A stretch of 64,000 nucleotides of DNA from Emticicia agri (GTDB lineage Bacteria > Bacteroidota > Bacteroidia > Cytophagales > Spirosomataceae). Below the pieces are notes generated by a model. The model worked only from the letters and a program-made list of their open reading frames with translations. It was not told the origin of the DNA and did no database searches. Shown piece by piece: positions 26,390-34,903 of the stretch. The stretch spans positions 1 through 64,000 of the forward strand of contig NZ_SEWF01000025.1 of NCBI RefSeq assembly GCF_004168285.1, written 5' to 3'. The translations under genes and the position numbers were made by a program. The first letter of the stretch is position 1, and each line of letters starts with the position of its first letter.

Positions 26390-26791
26390 TTAATGAATTT
26401 CAAGTATATCCCGGAGAGCACGGTTTTTACGGCGTGAAAGGCTGAATATTTCACCGTTGTCAAGAATAATTTTGTTATTATCGAAGCTGTAATTCCTGAT
26501 AAATACGCGATTGATGATGATTTTTTTGTTGATTCTGATAAAATTATCGGAGTCAAGTTTATCATTTAACCTTTTGATGGTTGTAGTAGAAATGATATTT
26601 TCTTTCTGGCAGGTAAAAATGGTAGTATAGTTAATATCAGCTTGTAGGTATCGGATATTATCTATCAAAACCTGTACTTTTTTAGTTACGTATAGGGTTT
26701 TCATCGTATAAAAGATATGGTTTGCATCATACAAATTTTTACTTTTATACAAGGTTTTCAAATAAGCAAGTTGTGTAATTTTCCTACTCAT
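26390..26791 (-). CDS. Stand-alone LytTR family DNA-binding protein
   Basis: 133 residues from the ATG at 26791, or 104 from 26704 (MKTLYVTKK), which begins right at the domain. The LytTR fold covers most of the protein: DNIRYLQADINYTTIF, the DNA-contacting region FIRINKKIIINRVFIRNY and the end LDNGEIFSLSRRKNRALRDIL. It has no receiver domain. Located between a LuxR-type response regulator and the GCX surface protein on the same strand, it may regulate the latter. LytTR proteins usually bind direct repeats, so it is not an obvious match for the palindromic sites at 35-48 kb. Confidence 0.85.
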   Translation of the reverse strand: MSRKITQLAYLKTLYKSKNLYDANHIFYTMKTLYVTKKVQVLIDNIRYLQADINYTTIFTCQKENIISTTTIKRLNDKLDSDNFIRINKKIIINRVFIRNYSFDNNKIILDNGEIFSLSRRKNRALRDILEIH

Positions 26792-26833
26792 TCTGAGTAG
26801 TTTTTATGGAACAGCAGCACATAGAAAAAGAAA

Positions 26834-26866
26834 ATCGGTCTTACATAAAGCTTATGCAAGACCGAT
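26834..26866 (-). terminator. Rho-independent terminator of the response regulator gene
   Basis: The stem (26834-26849 with 26851-26866, one mismatch) reads on the minus strand into a T-rich tract (ATTTTCTTTTTC). It lies 16 bp beyond the stop of the LuxR-type gene. Confidence 0.75.
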
Positions 26867-26881
26867 AGCAAGGCAAACATA

Positions 26882-27496
26882 TTATTTATTCCCTTTCCAG
26901 AACCAGCGCATCATTTCTTCGGTTCTGTGGAATCCTAATTTTTTTCGGGCATTGTCAATGTGTTTCCGCACCGTTTTTTCAGAAATAGATATCTGGTCTG
27001 AAATGAGCTTATTAGAAATACCGCTGATACGATAGCTCAGAATTTTGTTTTCCTGTTTCGATAAAGAGTTATTGAAATAAATATCTGTATCGATACTGTC
27101 TCTGATATCTTCGCTGATGGCTTTCTTATTTTGCAGCACTCGCTGAATAGCTTTCATAAGAACACCTTCTGGTTCAATTTTCAGAACATATCCATTGATA
27201 CTGGGCAGTATATCTTTCACAAAAAAGAATCTTTCTTCCTGCGTATAAATTATAATTTTCAATAGCGGGTATTTAAGCCTCAGATTCTTGATAAAAGTCT
27301 CATAGCTGACACTCCTGAACCAGCAGTCGGTAATCAGAATATCTATCTTGTACTGAATTATTTTAGCTTCAATTTCATTGACATTTTGCGTAACTGCTAC
27401 AACTTTTAAGTTTTGTTCAGTCTTAAACTCTACTATTACACCATTAATGATAGCAGGATAGTCGTCAGCTACTAAAACATTTAGTTGATTGCTCAT
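26882..27496 (-). CDS. NarL/FixJ-family response regulator
   Basis: 204 residues. The receiver domain (1-125) has the acidic pair DD (10-11... in VLVADDYPAII), phosphoacceptor Asp in ILITDCWF and a switch Thr in IIIYTQEE. The LuxR-type helix-turn-helix follows at about 140-200 (LSKQENKILSYRISGISNKLISDQISISEKTVRKHIDNARKKLGF). It has no adjacent histidine kinase. Its own terminator separates it from the LytTR gene, so the two are probably regulated separately. Confidence 0.9.
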   Translation of the reverse strand: MSNQLNVLVADDYPAIINGVIVEFKTEQNLKVVAVTQNVNEIEAKIIQYKIDILITDCWFRSVSYETFIKNLRLKYPLLKIIIYTQEERFFFVKDILPSINGYVLKIEPEGVLMKAIQRVLQNKKAISEDIRDSIDTDIYFNNSLSKQENKILSYRISGISNKLISDQISISEKTVRKHIDNARKKLGFHRTEEMMRWFWKGNK

Positions 27497-27845
27497 TGTT
27501 TCTTCTTTGAGTGGCCTCTTTTGGGTGCAAAAATTTAGGTAGAATTTAAAAGCAATACAAGATAATTTTATTCATCGGCTTGTAGAAGGGGCATTATTTA
27601 TTTAAATGCCTTATTTAGCTCACCATAATTGAATAATTATCTTTTTTTTCTGACAGTATTTCCTGATAGTATATTAGAATTAGACATAGGGAAATATACG
27701 AAAGGTTTCTATCAGTCAATGTTAGAAGTGAGTTGCTCATTGAAGACAATTCTTATCTTCTTGTGTGCATGATTAACGCAATTCCATCATTTGTACTTAC
27801 CTTTGAAGTTTATTAAATCTTTTACAATACTACGCTTTATAAATT
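27497..27845 (+). promoter_or_regulatory. Divergent intergenic region with a TACCTTTG box
   Basis: This 349-bp AT-rich gap lies between divergent genes. TACCTTTG at 27798-27805 fits the TAnnTTTG -7 consensus 40 bp before the tcdA start; no clear -33 TTG is found at the proper distance. The rest contains no evident gene. Confidence 0.35.
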
Positions 27846-28637
27846 ATGCCTGCTTGGTTGTCTCGTTCCGAGTTGTTGGTCGGAAAAGAAGGAATTGATG
27901 CTTTACAAAATGCACACGTACTGGTTGTTGGCTTAGGTGGTGTAGGCTCTTTTGCAGCCGAGTTTATCTGCCGTGCCGGTGTAGGCGAAATGACTATTGT
28001 AGATGGCGATGTAGTTGACCCCAGCAACCGAAACCGACAACTACCTGCGCTGGCGACCAATCACGGCGTATCGAAAGCCGATATTATGGCCGAACGCCTG
28101 TTGGCTATTAATCCTGAACTAAAACTCAATGTAGTAAAGGAATTTTTGACACCTGAAAAATGTCGGGAAATTCTGACAGTAAAGTATGATTATGTAATGG
28201 ACTGCATTGATAGCATTACGCCTAAACTCACACTGTTATCGACAGCCTATGAGCAGAAGCAAAGAATTGTGAGTTCGATGGGCGCAGGAGGGAAATTAGA
28301 CCCAACCAAATTGTTTGTGGCTGATTTGTATGATACTTATGAATGTTTGTTTGCACAATATGTACGCAAGCGCATCAAGAAATTAGGCGTTAATTATGGA
28401 ATAAAAGCAGTCTTTTCGACCGAGGCTGTGAAGCGGGATTCGTTGATACTGACTGATGGGAGCAATTTTAAACGCTCGGCTTATGGCACTATTTCGTATA
28501 TACCCGCAGCCTTTGGGGGCGTTTGTGCGTCTGTGGTGATAAGAGAATTATTGGGTTATCCGATTGACATAGTGAAACGCCCGAAAAAAATTCGGAAGAA
28601 GTCAAAAAAAGAGGGGGTTAAAAAAACAGAAGAATAG
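27846..28637 (+). CDS. tcdA: tRNA threonylcarbamoyladenosine dehydratase (E1-like ThiF fold)
   Basis: 263 residues. Rossmann ATP-binding motif VLVVGLGGVGSFAAEFICRAGVGEMTIVDGDVVDPSNRNRQ, then DCIDSITPKL and SSMGAGGKLDPTKLFVADLYDT, as in TcdA/CsdL. The enzyme uses ATP to cyclise t6A37 of tRNA to ct6A in the cytoplasm. It has a Lys-rich C-terminal tail. Two nt separate it from coaX, so it leads an operon with coaX, an outer membrane protein and lptC. Confidence 0.92.
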   Translation: MPAWLSRSELLVGKEGIDALQNAHVLVVGLGGVGSFAAEFICRAGVGEMTIVDGDVVDPSNRNRQLPALATNHGVSKADIMAERLLAINPELKLNVVKEFLTPEKCREILTVKYDYVMDCIDSITPKLTLLSTAYEQKQRIVSSMGAGGKLDPTKLFVADLYDTYECLFAQYVRKRIKKLGVNYGIKAVFSTEAVKRDSLILTDGSNFKRSAYGTISYIPAAFGGVCASVVIRELLGYPIDIVKRPKKIRKKSKKEGVKKTEE

Positions 28638-28639
28638 CC

Positions 28640-29470
28640 ATGTTCGGAGTTGTTGACATCGGCAATACTTTTGCCAAAGTAGGTCTGTTTGAGGATGATG
28701 AACTGGTAGAAGTCAGTACAGGATTAGAGATTGAGGCTTTAGACGATTTCCTTTCGTTAAAAAAAGTTAAAAAGGCACTCATTTCTTCGGTAACTAAAAA
28801 TCAGCAGGAATTAGAAGCTATATTTGAGCAGGTAAGTTTCGGTAAAATCATTCTGAACTCATCAACAGCCTTACCGATTGAGAAAGATTATGAAACACCC
28901 CAGACTTTAGGATCTGACCGTCTGGCGGCAGCAGTGGGAGCCAATTTTTTATATCCCGCTACCAATTGTCTGATTATAGACATGGGCACAGCTATCAAGT
29001 ACGACTATGTGTCGATTGATGACAGTTATGTGTCTACAGATGAAAAAAAGCCGAAAGGAATATTCAGAGGAGGCATAATTTCTCCTGGTATGAGAATACG
29101 ATTCGAGGCGCTCCATACGTTTACAAAAAGGCTCCCCTTAGTAGAAGCCGAGGGAGCTATTCCACCGCTGATTGGTAAGAATACCAAAGCCTGTATTCAG
29201 AGTGGTGTAGTGAATGGAATCATTGCCGAAGTAAACGGAATGATAGAAAATTACAGCCAATTGGGCAAATGTCAGGTAATCTTATGTGGTGGCGATGCTT
29301 CTTTCTTTGAAAGTCAAATAAAAAAGCCGAACTTTGCGGGCTCATTTGAAATTGGCTCAACACAAAACTGGCCGATTGACAATATAAAAATTGAATTGAT
29401 ACCAAATTTAGTCCTGATTGGGCTAAACCGAATTTTAAGATACAATGTTGAAAAACTTACTACTCCTTAA
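28640..29470 (+). CDS. coaX: Type III pantothenate kinase
   Basis: 276 residues of ASKHA fold: VVDIGNTFAKVGLFE (phosphate 1), TLGSDRLAAAVGANFLYP, CLIIDMGTAIKYDYV, FRGGIISPGMRIRFEALH and VILCGGDASFF. It phosphorylates pantothenate in the first step of coenzyme A synthesis. The catalytic Asp in LGSDRLAA and the DMGTA segment are present. Its 3' end overlaps the next gene by 26 nt, a coupling often seen in Bacteroidota. Confidence 0.93.
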   Translation: MFGVVDIGNTFAKVGLFEDDELVEVSTGLEIEALDDFLSLKKVKKALISSVTKNQQELEAIFEQVSFGKIILNSSTALPIEKDYETPQTLGSDRLAAAVGANFLYPATNCLIIDMGTAIKYDYVSIDDSYVSTDEKKPKGIFRGGIISPGMRIRFEALHTFTKRLPLVEAEGAIPPLIGKNTKACIQSGVVNGIIAEVNGMIENYSQLGKCQVILCGGDASFFESQIKKPNFAGSFEIGSTQNWPIDNIKIELIPNLVLIGLNRILRYNVEKLTTP

Positions 29471-30746
29471 TTTTTTTCTCGTTTGCACTCTTGTACTTAC
29501 TGATACCTACGCTCAAAGAAAAGAATCCAGACTCACAGGTAATTCGCCTTATTCTGCTTTAGGCATTGGTGATATTACACCTGCCAATGCGATTCCCGGA
29601 GATGCGATGGGAGGCACAGGCTTAACTTTCGGTAACGGTATTTATGTCAATACGTTGAATCCTGCCATGTTAGTGAAAACCCGTTTTGTTGCCTTCAGTA
29701 CAGGTATCCGCGGGCAATACAGAACCATTTCAGACGGTACAAACTCACAAACCGATTTTGGTGCAAACCTGAGCCATGTCATGATGGCGTTTGGCATGAA
29801 ACCCAAATGGACTATGTCGGTAGGGTTGAGACCTCATTCAAGTGTAGAATACGAATCACGTTATACGTCTACTATTCAGGGAACAACCAACTCGGTACAA
29901 TATATTTATAAAGGACAGGGTGGTTTTTCTAAAGCTACTGTAGGTAGTGGCCACATGATAGGCAAATCGCTTTATGTGGGTCTTGAAGGTGCGTATTATT
30001 TTGGCAGTATAAGCCGCGACACGACTTCAAGATTGTTGCTGAACGATGGTGAAGACTATTACCTGCGCTATTCAGACCGTATCAATGCCAATGGAGTAGG
30101 ATTAAAAGCCGGATTTATGTGGCAACAAAAACTGAGTAGCAAATGGTTTCTGAATGTGGGAGGCACTTATGAATTGCAGAGCAAATTGAAAGGAAGCCAG
30201 CTACGAAGTTTAACGACCCTGATAGAAGGACAAAACGGTCCGCAGATTCTTAAAAAACCTGATACTTTAGGTATTGCGTCAGGTAGCTTGGTGCTTCCGT
30301 CACAATATGCTTTGGGAATCAGCATTGAAAGCCCATTGAAATGGATTTTTGCAGCAGAATATAGCAGACAGGACTGGACAAATTACCGCAATTTTCAGGG
30401 CAGAGCTGAAAGCAACCTGACTGCCGGAGACCGGATTTCGTTAGGCGTAGAATTTCTGCCAAAAGTAACCTCTACGGCTTATTTCGATCAGGTATTCTAT
30501 CGTGTCGGTTTTCAGCAAACCAAGACACCTTATTTAGTAAATACTACACAGGTAACGGATAGAAGTTTCACCTTTGGTTTGTCTACCCCATTAGGTTTCA
30601 GAAACCTGAGTTATATTGATTTAGGTTTATCGGTGGGAACAAGAGGGCTAACCGGTAATGGTCTGGTAAAAGAAAATTACTTCAAGATTTCATTAGGTTT
30701 CTCATTGATTGATACCCGCTGGTTTCTTAAAACTAAAACTGATTAA
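29445..30746 (+). CDS. Outer membrane beta-barrel protein (FadL-like), lptC-linked
   Basis: 433 residues with a signal peptide (TDTYAQ). The mature start, SPYSALGIGDITPANAIPGDAMGGTGLTFGNGIYVNTLNPAML, resembles the N-terminus of FadL/OMP transport family proteins. Alternating aromatic and glycine strands throughout suggest about 14 beta-strands, with a terminal strand YFKISLGFSLI. It lies between coaX and lptC with overlap or very short spacing, so a housekeeping envelope role is likely, but the ligand is not known. Confidence 0.75.
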   Translation: MLKNLLLLNFFLVCTLVLTDTYAQRKESRLTGNSPYSALGIGDITPANAIPGDAMGGTGLTFGNGIYVNTLNPAMLVKTRFVAFSTGIRGQYRTISDGTNSQTDFGANLSHVMMAFGMKPKWTMSVGLRPHSSVEYESRYTSTIQGTTNSVQYIYKGQGGFSKATVGSGHMIGKSLYVGLEGAYYFGSISRDTTSRLLLNDGEDYYLRYSDRINANGVGLKAGFMWQQKLSSKWFLNVGGTYELQSKLKGSQLRSLTTLIEGQNGPQILKKPDTLGIASGSLVLPSQYALGISIESPLKWIFAAEYSRQDWTNYRNFQGRAESNLTAGDRISLGVEFLPKVTSTAYFDQVFYRVGFQQTKTPYLVNTTQVTDRSFTFGLSTPLGFRNLSYIDLGLSVGTRGLTGNGLVKENYFKISLGFSLIDTRWFLKTKTD

Positions 30747-30757
30747 TAGCTTTGGCT

Positions 30758-31354
30758 ATGAAAAATATGTTTGCCATTAGTAGCAGAAACCTGATGCTCA
30801 GTTTACTTGTCTTTGGTAATATCTTGCTTATCTCTTGCGAGGACAAAAAGAAAACAGGGCCACCTCAGAAGTATAATGGTCCTATGATGGTAACTGATAA
30901 TCTGGCTATTATGATGAGTGATTCAGGCAAAACTACCATAAAGGTTACCACTGCGCAACAAATAAAACTACAAAGTGAAGACGAGATTTATCCGAAAACT
31001 GTATATGTTACTTTTTTTGATAAGAACGGAGTTGAATACTCTTCTCTCAGAGGAGATTCGGGGCGTTATTTCAAAAATGAGGGGCTTTACAGAGTAATGG
31101 GTAATGTTTTTTTCTTTAATCGTCTGCAACAACAAAGTCTTTCTACTGATCTGCTTAACTGGAGCTCTACTAAAAAAAAGATATATACCGATTTACCTTT
31201 TATTATCAAAACCAGATTTGATGAGATACATGGCGTAGGTATGGAGGCCGACCAGGACTTTACTCACTATACCATGAGAAAAACCAAGGGTGTATTTGCC
31301 ATAGATTCTTTAGAAACCAGTGGAGAGGTTGAGGTAGATACAACGAGTAATTAA
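30758..31354 (+). CDS. lptC: LPS export protein LptC, lipoprotein form
   Basis: The ATG at 30758 (MKNMFAISS) is used; the frame upstream offers only a TTG. About 198 residues with a lipobox (LLISCE), unlike the membrane-anchored LptC of Proteobacteria but usual in Bacteroidota. The OstA-like beta-jellyroll contains MMSDSGKTTIKVTTAQQIKL, VTFFDKNGVEYSSLRGDSGRYFKNEGLYRVMGNVFFFN and TDLLNWSSTKKKIYTD. It bridges LptB2FG and LptA for LPS transport. Last gene of the tcdA-coaX-OMP-lptC unit. Confidence 0.85.
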   Translation: MKNMFAISSRNLMLSLLVFGNILLISCEDKKKTGPPQKYNGPMMVTDNLAIMMSDSGKTTIKVTTAQQIKLQSEDEIYPKTVYVTFFDKNGVEYSSLRGDSGRYFKNEGLYRVMGNVFFFNRLQQQSLSTDLLNWSSTKKKIYTDLPFIIKTRFDEIHGVGMEADQDFTHYTMRKTKGVFAIDSLETSGEVEVDTTSN

Positions 31355-31548
31355 TTGGCGTAGTTATTCTGGCTTGTATGGTTTAAGTATTGTTAAAAAT
31401 TATACATCGCCAAAAGCAGTACTGAACAGTTCCTATCAGACATTTGTGCAAGACTCAACATCCGTTCTTCGATTAAGTTTTTGTGTTAAAAATCCTCCAA
31501 TGCTACAATACTTAAACCGTTAAAGACAAGTGTAAATAACAACCCCCA

Positions 31549-32061
31549 ATGACAATAGACCAAAAGAATAAAGTATCAGGACTGGCTTTTCTATTGACAG
31601 CTTTGCCAACAATGGTTTTTGCGAATGCTGGTTCACCGATGATGTGGTTTGGAGTTTTTCATTTATTGATTTTAAATGCTGTTATTGGTTGGAAAGAAAG
31701 TGCAATCATTAGCAAGTTCAAAATACCAAACAGGACTTGGTTAATCATCATTGGCAATTATGTTTCAATGTTTATCGGACTTGATTATATCGCACCTCAC
31801 TTTTCGACACTTATAGGTAATCACGATTTCTGGGGCGGAAAGACAAGATACGGAGACTACAAGCTACAAGGTTTTACACTCGGAATGGTTACTTCATTTA
31901 TTGCGACCCTAATCATTGAATTGCCATTTTTTTATTTAGCAGTTAAGGACAAATTTCAACGCAGACAAATTTTTATTCCGTTCTTAGTTGCCAATACCTT
32001 GACAAATATTATAATGACAATAATTTACTTCTGGATTGTAAAAGGAGGAGCACATTGGTGA
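31549..32061 (+). CDS. Multi-pass membrane protein, hypothetical
   Basis: 170 residues with about four membrane helices (about 10-35, 60-80, 105-128 and 140-162). The N-terminus could be a signal or a first helix (LAFLLTALPTMVFANAG). Codon and word use looks plainer than its neighbours. Flanks are long and no operon partner is evident. No family recognised; it may be a transferred gene. Confidence 0.65.
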   Translation: MTIDQKNKVSGLAFLLTALPTMVFANAGSPMMWFGVFHLLILNAVIGWKESAIISKFKIPNRTWLIIIGNYVSMFIGLDYIAPHFSTLIGNHDFWGGKTRYGDYKLQGFTLGMVTSFIATLIIELPFFYLAVKDKFQRRQIFIPFLVANTLTNIIMTIIYFWIVKGGAHW

Positions 32062-32157
32062 AAAATAATGCCTGACAAGTATTGCATTTACTTGCATTAA
32101 ACCCAATCTACCGCTAAATTTATACCCTCACGTATTTAACCCCAACAATCGTCCATT

Positions 32158-33531
32158 ATGACACCTTCACGCAGGAAGTTTATCAAAGGAATTGGTGCGG
32201 CCTCAGTACTCATGGCTACCGAATCTTTTGCCAAACCATTCAATATTATTAAAAGCCTCAAAATAAGTCCGAACGACAAAATCCGCATTGCTACCATTGG
32301 TTTAGGTATTCAGGGCAATTCTGATACCAAAGCAGCTTTACGTAACCCCGAAGCAGAGTTTGTTGCTGCTGCCGATTTGTATGACGGACGTCTGGTAAGA
32401 GGCAAAGAAGTCTATAACAAAGACCTTTTTACGACCAGAGATTTCAGAGAAATCTTGAACCGAAAAGACATTGATGCGGTAATTATAGCCACTCCAGACC
32501 ATTGGCACGACCATATTTCAATTGCGGCACTGAATGCAGGCAAAGCCGTATATTGCGAAAAACCAATGGTACAACACATAGACGAAGGCAGAAAAGTAAT
32601 AGAAACCTGGCAAAAAACAGGCAAAACTATGCAGGTAGGTAGCCAGCCTATCAGTGGAGCGGCTTATGGTGAAGCCCAGCGGCTATTACAGTCAGGTGAA
32701 ATAGGTGAGTTGAATTTCATTGAAGCTACCTATGACCGTTTTAGTGCTTTGGGTGCCTGGACCTACTCTATTCCGCCTGATGCCTCAGCACAAACTATTG
32801 ATTGGGACAGATTTTTAGGTGATGCGCCCAAACGTCCTTTTGATGCGACACGTTTCTTCCGTTGGAGAAATTACAGAGACTATGGCACAGGTGTAGCCGG
32901 AGACTTGTTTGTACACTTAATTACAGGTATGCACTATGCCACAGGTGCTATCGGCCCAAACAGGATTTTCTCGTCCGGCGAATTAAGTTACTGGAAAGAT
33001 GGCCGTGATGTACCCGATGTAATGGTAACTGTATTAGATTACCCTGAAACCGAAAAACACAAGAAATTCCAGGCCGTATTACGGGTAAACTTTGCCAATG
33101 CCGGAGCTATTAAAAACGTAACTCGGGTTGTAGGTACCGAAGGTGAAATTCAATGGAGTGCACAAGGATTGACCCTTACTAAACGTAAACTGCCTAAAGC
33201 ACCGGGTTATGGCAATGGCGAGAGTTTCCCGACCTTTGCAGAAGCTACGCAGAAAGAGTTTTTGAAAGAGTATGATGCCAAATATGCAGAAAGCGACAGA
33301 AAAGCAGAGCCAGTAAAAGAAGTGAAGTTTGATACCCCACAGGGCGACGATGCACACGCCAAGCACTTCAAAAACTTTTTTGATAATATGCGTGCCAACA
33401 GTCAGAAAACCATAGAAGACCCAATTTTCGGTTTCCGTGCGGCGGCTCCGGCATTGGCCTGTAACATGAGCTATTTTGATAATAAAATCGTGTACTGGGA
33501 CCCGATTGAGATGAAATTGAAGAAGAAGTAA
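32158..33531 (+). CDS. Gfo/Idh/MocA family oxidoreductase with Tat signal
   Basis: 457 residues. A twin-arginine signal (SRRKFIKGIGAASVLM) is followed by a NAD(P)-binding Rossmann domain (IRIATIGLGIQGNSD, AADLYDGR, AVIIATPDHWHDHIS, YCEKPMVQ with the catalytic-type EKP Lys) and the alpha/beta C-terminal domain (FRWRNYRDYGTGVAGDLFVHLI). Exported Gfo/Idh/MocA proteins typically carry their cofactor and act on sugar derivatives or glycosides. This may relate functionally to the DUF1080/PmdH cluster at 6-12 kb, though it is 20 kb away. Confidence 0.9.
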   Translation: MTPSRRKFIKGIGAASVLMATESFAKPFNIIKSLKISPNDKIRIATIGLGIQGNSDTKAALRNPEAEFVAAADLYDGRLVRGKEVYNKDLFTTRDFREILNRKDIDAVIIATPDHWHDHISIAALNAGKAVYCEKPMVQHIDEGRKVIETWQKTGKTMQVGSQPISGAAYGEAQRLLQSGEIGELNFIEATYDRFSALGAWTYSIPPDASAQTIDWDRFLGDAPKRPFDATRFFRWRNYRDYGTGVAGDLFVHLITGMHYATGAIGPNRIFSSGELSYWKDGRDVPDVMVTVLDYPETEKHKKFQAVLRVNFANAGAIKNVTRVVGTEGEIQWSAQGLTLTKRKLPKAPGYGNGESFPTFAEATQKEFLKEYDAKYAESDRKAEPVKEVKFDTPQGDDAHAKHFKNFFDNMRANSQKTIEDPIFGFRAAAPALACNMSYFDNKIVYWDPIEMKLKKK

Positions 33532-33619
33532 ACCCCACACCCCTGCCCCTCTCCCCAACAATGGGGAGAGGGGTTTTCGCTCCCTTCCTCATTGTTGGGG
33601 AAGGGCTGGGGATGGGGTC
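33532..33619. repeat. Palindromic intergenic repeat, family B copy 2
   Basis: ACCCCACACCCCTGCCCCTC... and its imperfect inverted end GGGGAAGGGCTGGGGATGGGGT flank inner hairpins with CTCCCCAACAATGGGGAG. It begins directly after the oxidoreductase stop and runs into the 5' side of the DUF3820 gene. Related to 7720-7831. Confidence 0.7.
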
Positions 33620-33633
33620 TAATCCACCAACAA

Positions 33634-33861
33634 ATGAACGAAGCAAACTCCGCCATTATCAAAGAATTGGTTACCTTCAGAATGCCATTTGGCAAGTACA
33701 AAGACAGGCTTATCTGCGACTTACCAGAACATTATTTATTATGGTTTCAGAGAGAGGGCTTTCCTGAAGGGAAACTGGGTGTTTTACTGGCAACCATGTA
33801 CGAAATTAAACTCAACGGGCTGGAATATCTGCTTAAGCCTTTGAAAGAACGAAAAATCTGA
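33634..33861 (+). CDS. DUF3820 family protein
   Basis: 75 residues from the ATG at 33634 (MNEANSAIIKELV). The frame extends further upstream, but that part is a palindromic repeat. The family signature is present: MPFGKYKDRLICDLPEHYLLWFQREGFPEGKLG. The fold resembles nucleotide- or nucleic-acid-related small domains often found fused to exonucleases. Cytoplasmic, unknown function. Confidence 0.85.
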   Translation: MNEANSAIIKELVTFRMPFGKYKDRLICDLPEHYLLWFQREGFPEGKLGVLLATMYEIKLNGLEYLLKPLKERKI

Positions 33862-33923
33862 ACTCCCGCTTAAACTATCTCTTATTGGCCATTGTTATAG
33901 GCTAATAAACTTATTATTCTCTT

Positions 33924-34649
33924 ATGTCTGACAACACAACAATTATCCGAACAGCCCTTGTTACCGGAGGCTCAAAAGGTATTGGCTATGGTGTAGCCGA
34001 AGTATTAATTAAAGAAGGAATCAAAGTAGCTATTACCAGCCGCACACAGGAAGCCGCTGACGAAGCAGCCGCAGCATTAAATAAAATCAAAGAGGGATAT
34101 GCGCTTCCATTGGTTTCTGATGTAAGAGATTTTGACTCTCAACAAAAATCCGTAGATGCCATTATAGAAAAATGGGGCCGACTCGATTATGTGATTGCCA
34201 ATGCAGGTGTAGGGCATTTAGTAACATTCGCTGATATTTCATTGGAACAATGGCATGAAACCATTGATATTAATCTGACGGGCGTATTCTATAGTGCCAA
34301 AGCCGCTTTAGAAGCGCTTAAAACCTCAAAAGGTTATTTCATTACCATAGCCAGTCTGGCAGGAGCTAATTTCTTCGATAAAGGTACTGCTTACAATGCC
34401 AGTAAATTTGGTCTGGTAGGTTTTACACAGGCCCTGATGTTGGATTTACGTCAGGAAGGTATTAAAGTATCTACCATTATGCCCGGCTCGGTGGCCACTT
34501 ATTTCAACAACCATACCCCAAGCGAAAAAGATGCGTGGAAGATTCAGCCGGAAGACATTGGTCAGATTGTTTCAGACTTAATAAAAATGCCAGCCCGTAC
34601 CCTACCAAGCAAAGTTGAGGTAAGGCCCTCTATGCCACCGGGGAAATAG
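33924..34649 (+). CDS. Short-chain dehydrogenase/reductase
   Basis: 241 residues. The cofactor loop TGGSKGIG (14-21), NAG motif (YVIANAGVG), catalytic Ser region ITIASLAG and YNASK (Tyr/Lys) are all present, so it should be active. SRT after the second beta-strand (AITSRTQEAADEA) suggests NADP preference. Substrate not predictable. Probably a single-gene transcript. Confidence 0.9.
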   Translation: MSDNTTIIRTALVTGGSKGIGYGVAEVLIKEGIKVAITSRTQEAADEAAAALNKIKEGYALPLVSDVRDFDSQQKSVDAIIEKWGRLDYVIANAGVGHLVTFADISLEQWHETIDINLTGVFYSAKAALEALKTSKGYFITIASLAGANFFDKGTAYNASKFGLVGFTQALMLDLRQEGIKVSTIMPGSVATYFNNHTPSEKDAWKIQPEDIGQIVSDLIKMPARTLPSKVEVRPSMPPGK

Positions 34650-34663
34650 TATTATTTAGTTTT

Positions 34664-34793
34664 GTAGAGACGCAATGCGTTGCGTCTTCAAGGGGCTATG
34701 CAATCCAATAAATGTAATTTAGAGAGATAGATTGCTATTAGATGATTGTCTATATTCACAGGCCAATGAAGACGCAATGCATTGCGTCTCTAC
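34664..34793. repeat. Palindromic intergenic repeat (GTAGAGACGCAATGC type)
   Basis: 25-bp arms (34664-34688 and 34769-34793) are inverted with one mismatch, and each is internally palindromic (GACGCAATGC-n-TTGCGTC). The region lies between an SDR and a DoxX-like gene. Single copy in this window. Confidence 0.75.
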
Positions 34794-34903
34794 GAAAATT
34801 ATTGGTTCTTCATTTGAACGGCTTTTGCCACATTTTGACTGACTTTTGGCTGTAAAATATCTCCTCCTCCCTCCTACCTTTATCGGAAAATAATCTAAAA
34901 ACG

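Noticed and set aside
26390-26791. LytTR protein as regulator of the palindrome sites
   Set aside because: LytTR proteins generally bind direct repeats, and the site is a dyad. It is not excluded but there is no positive evidence.
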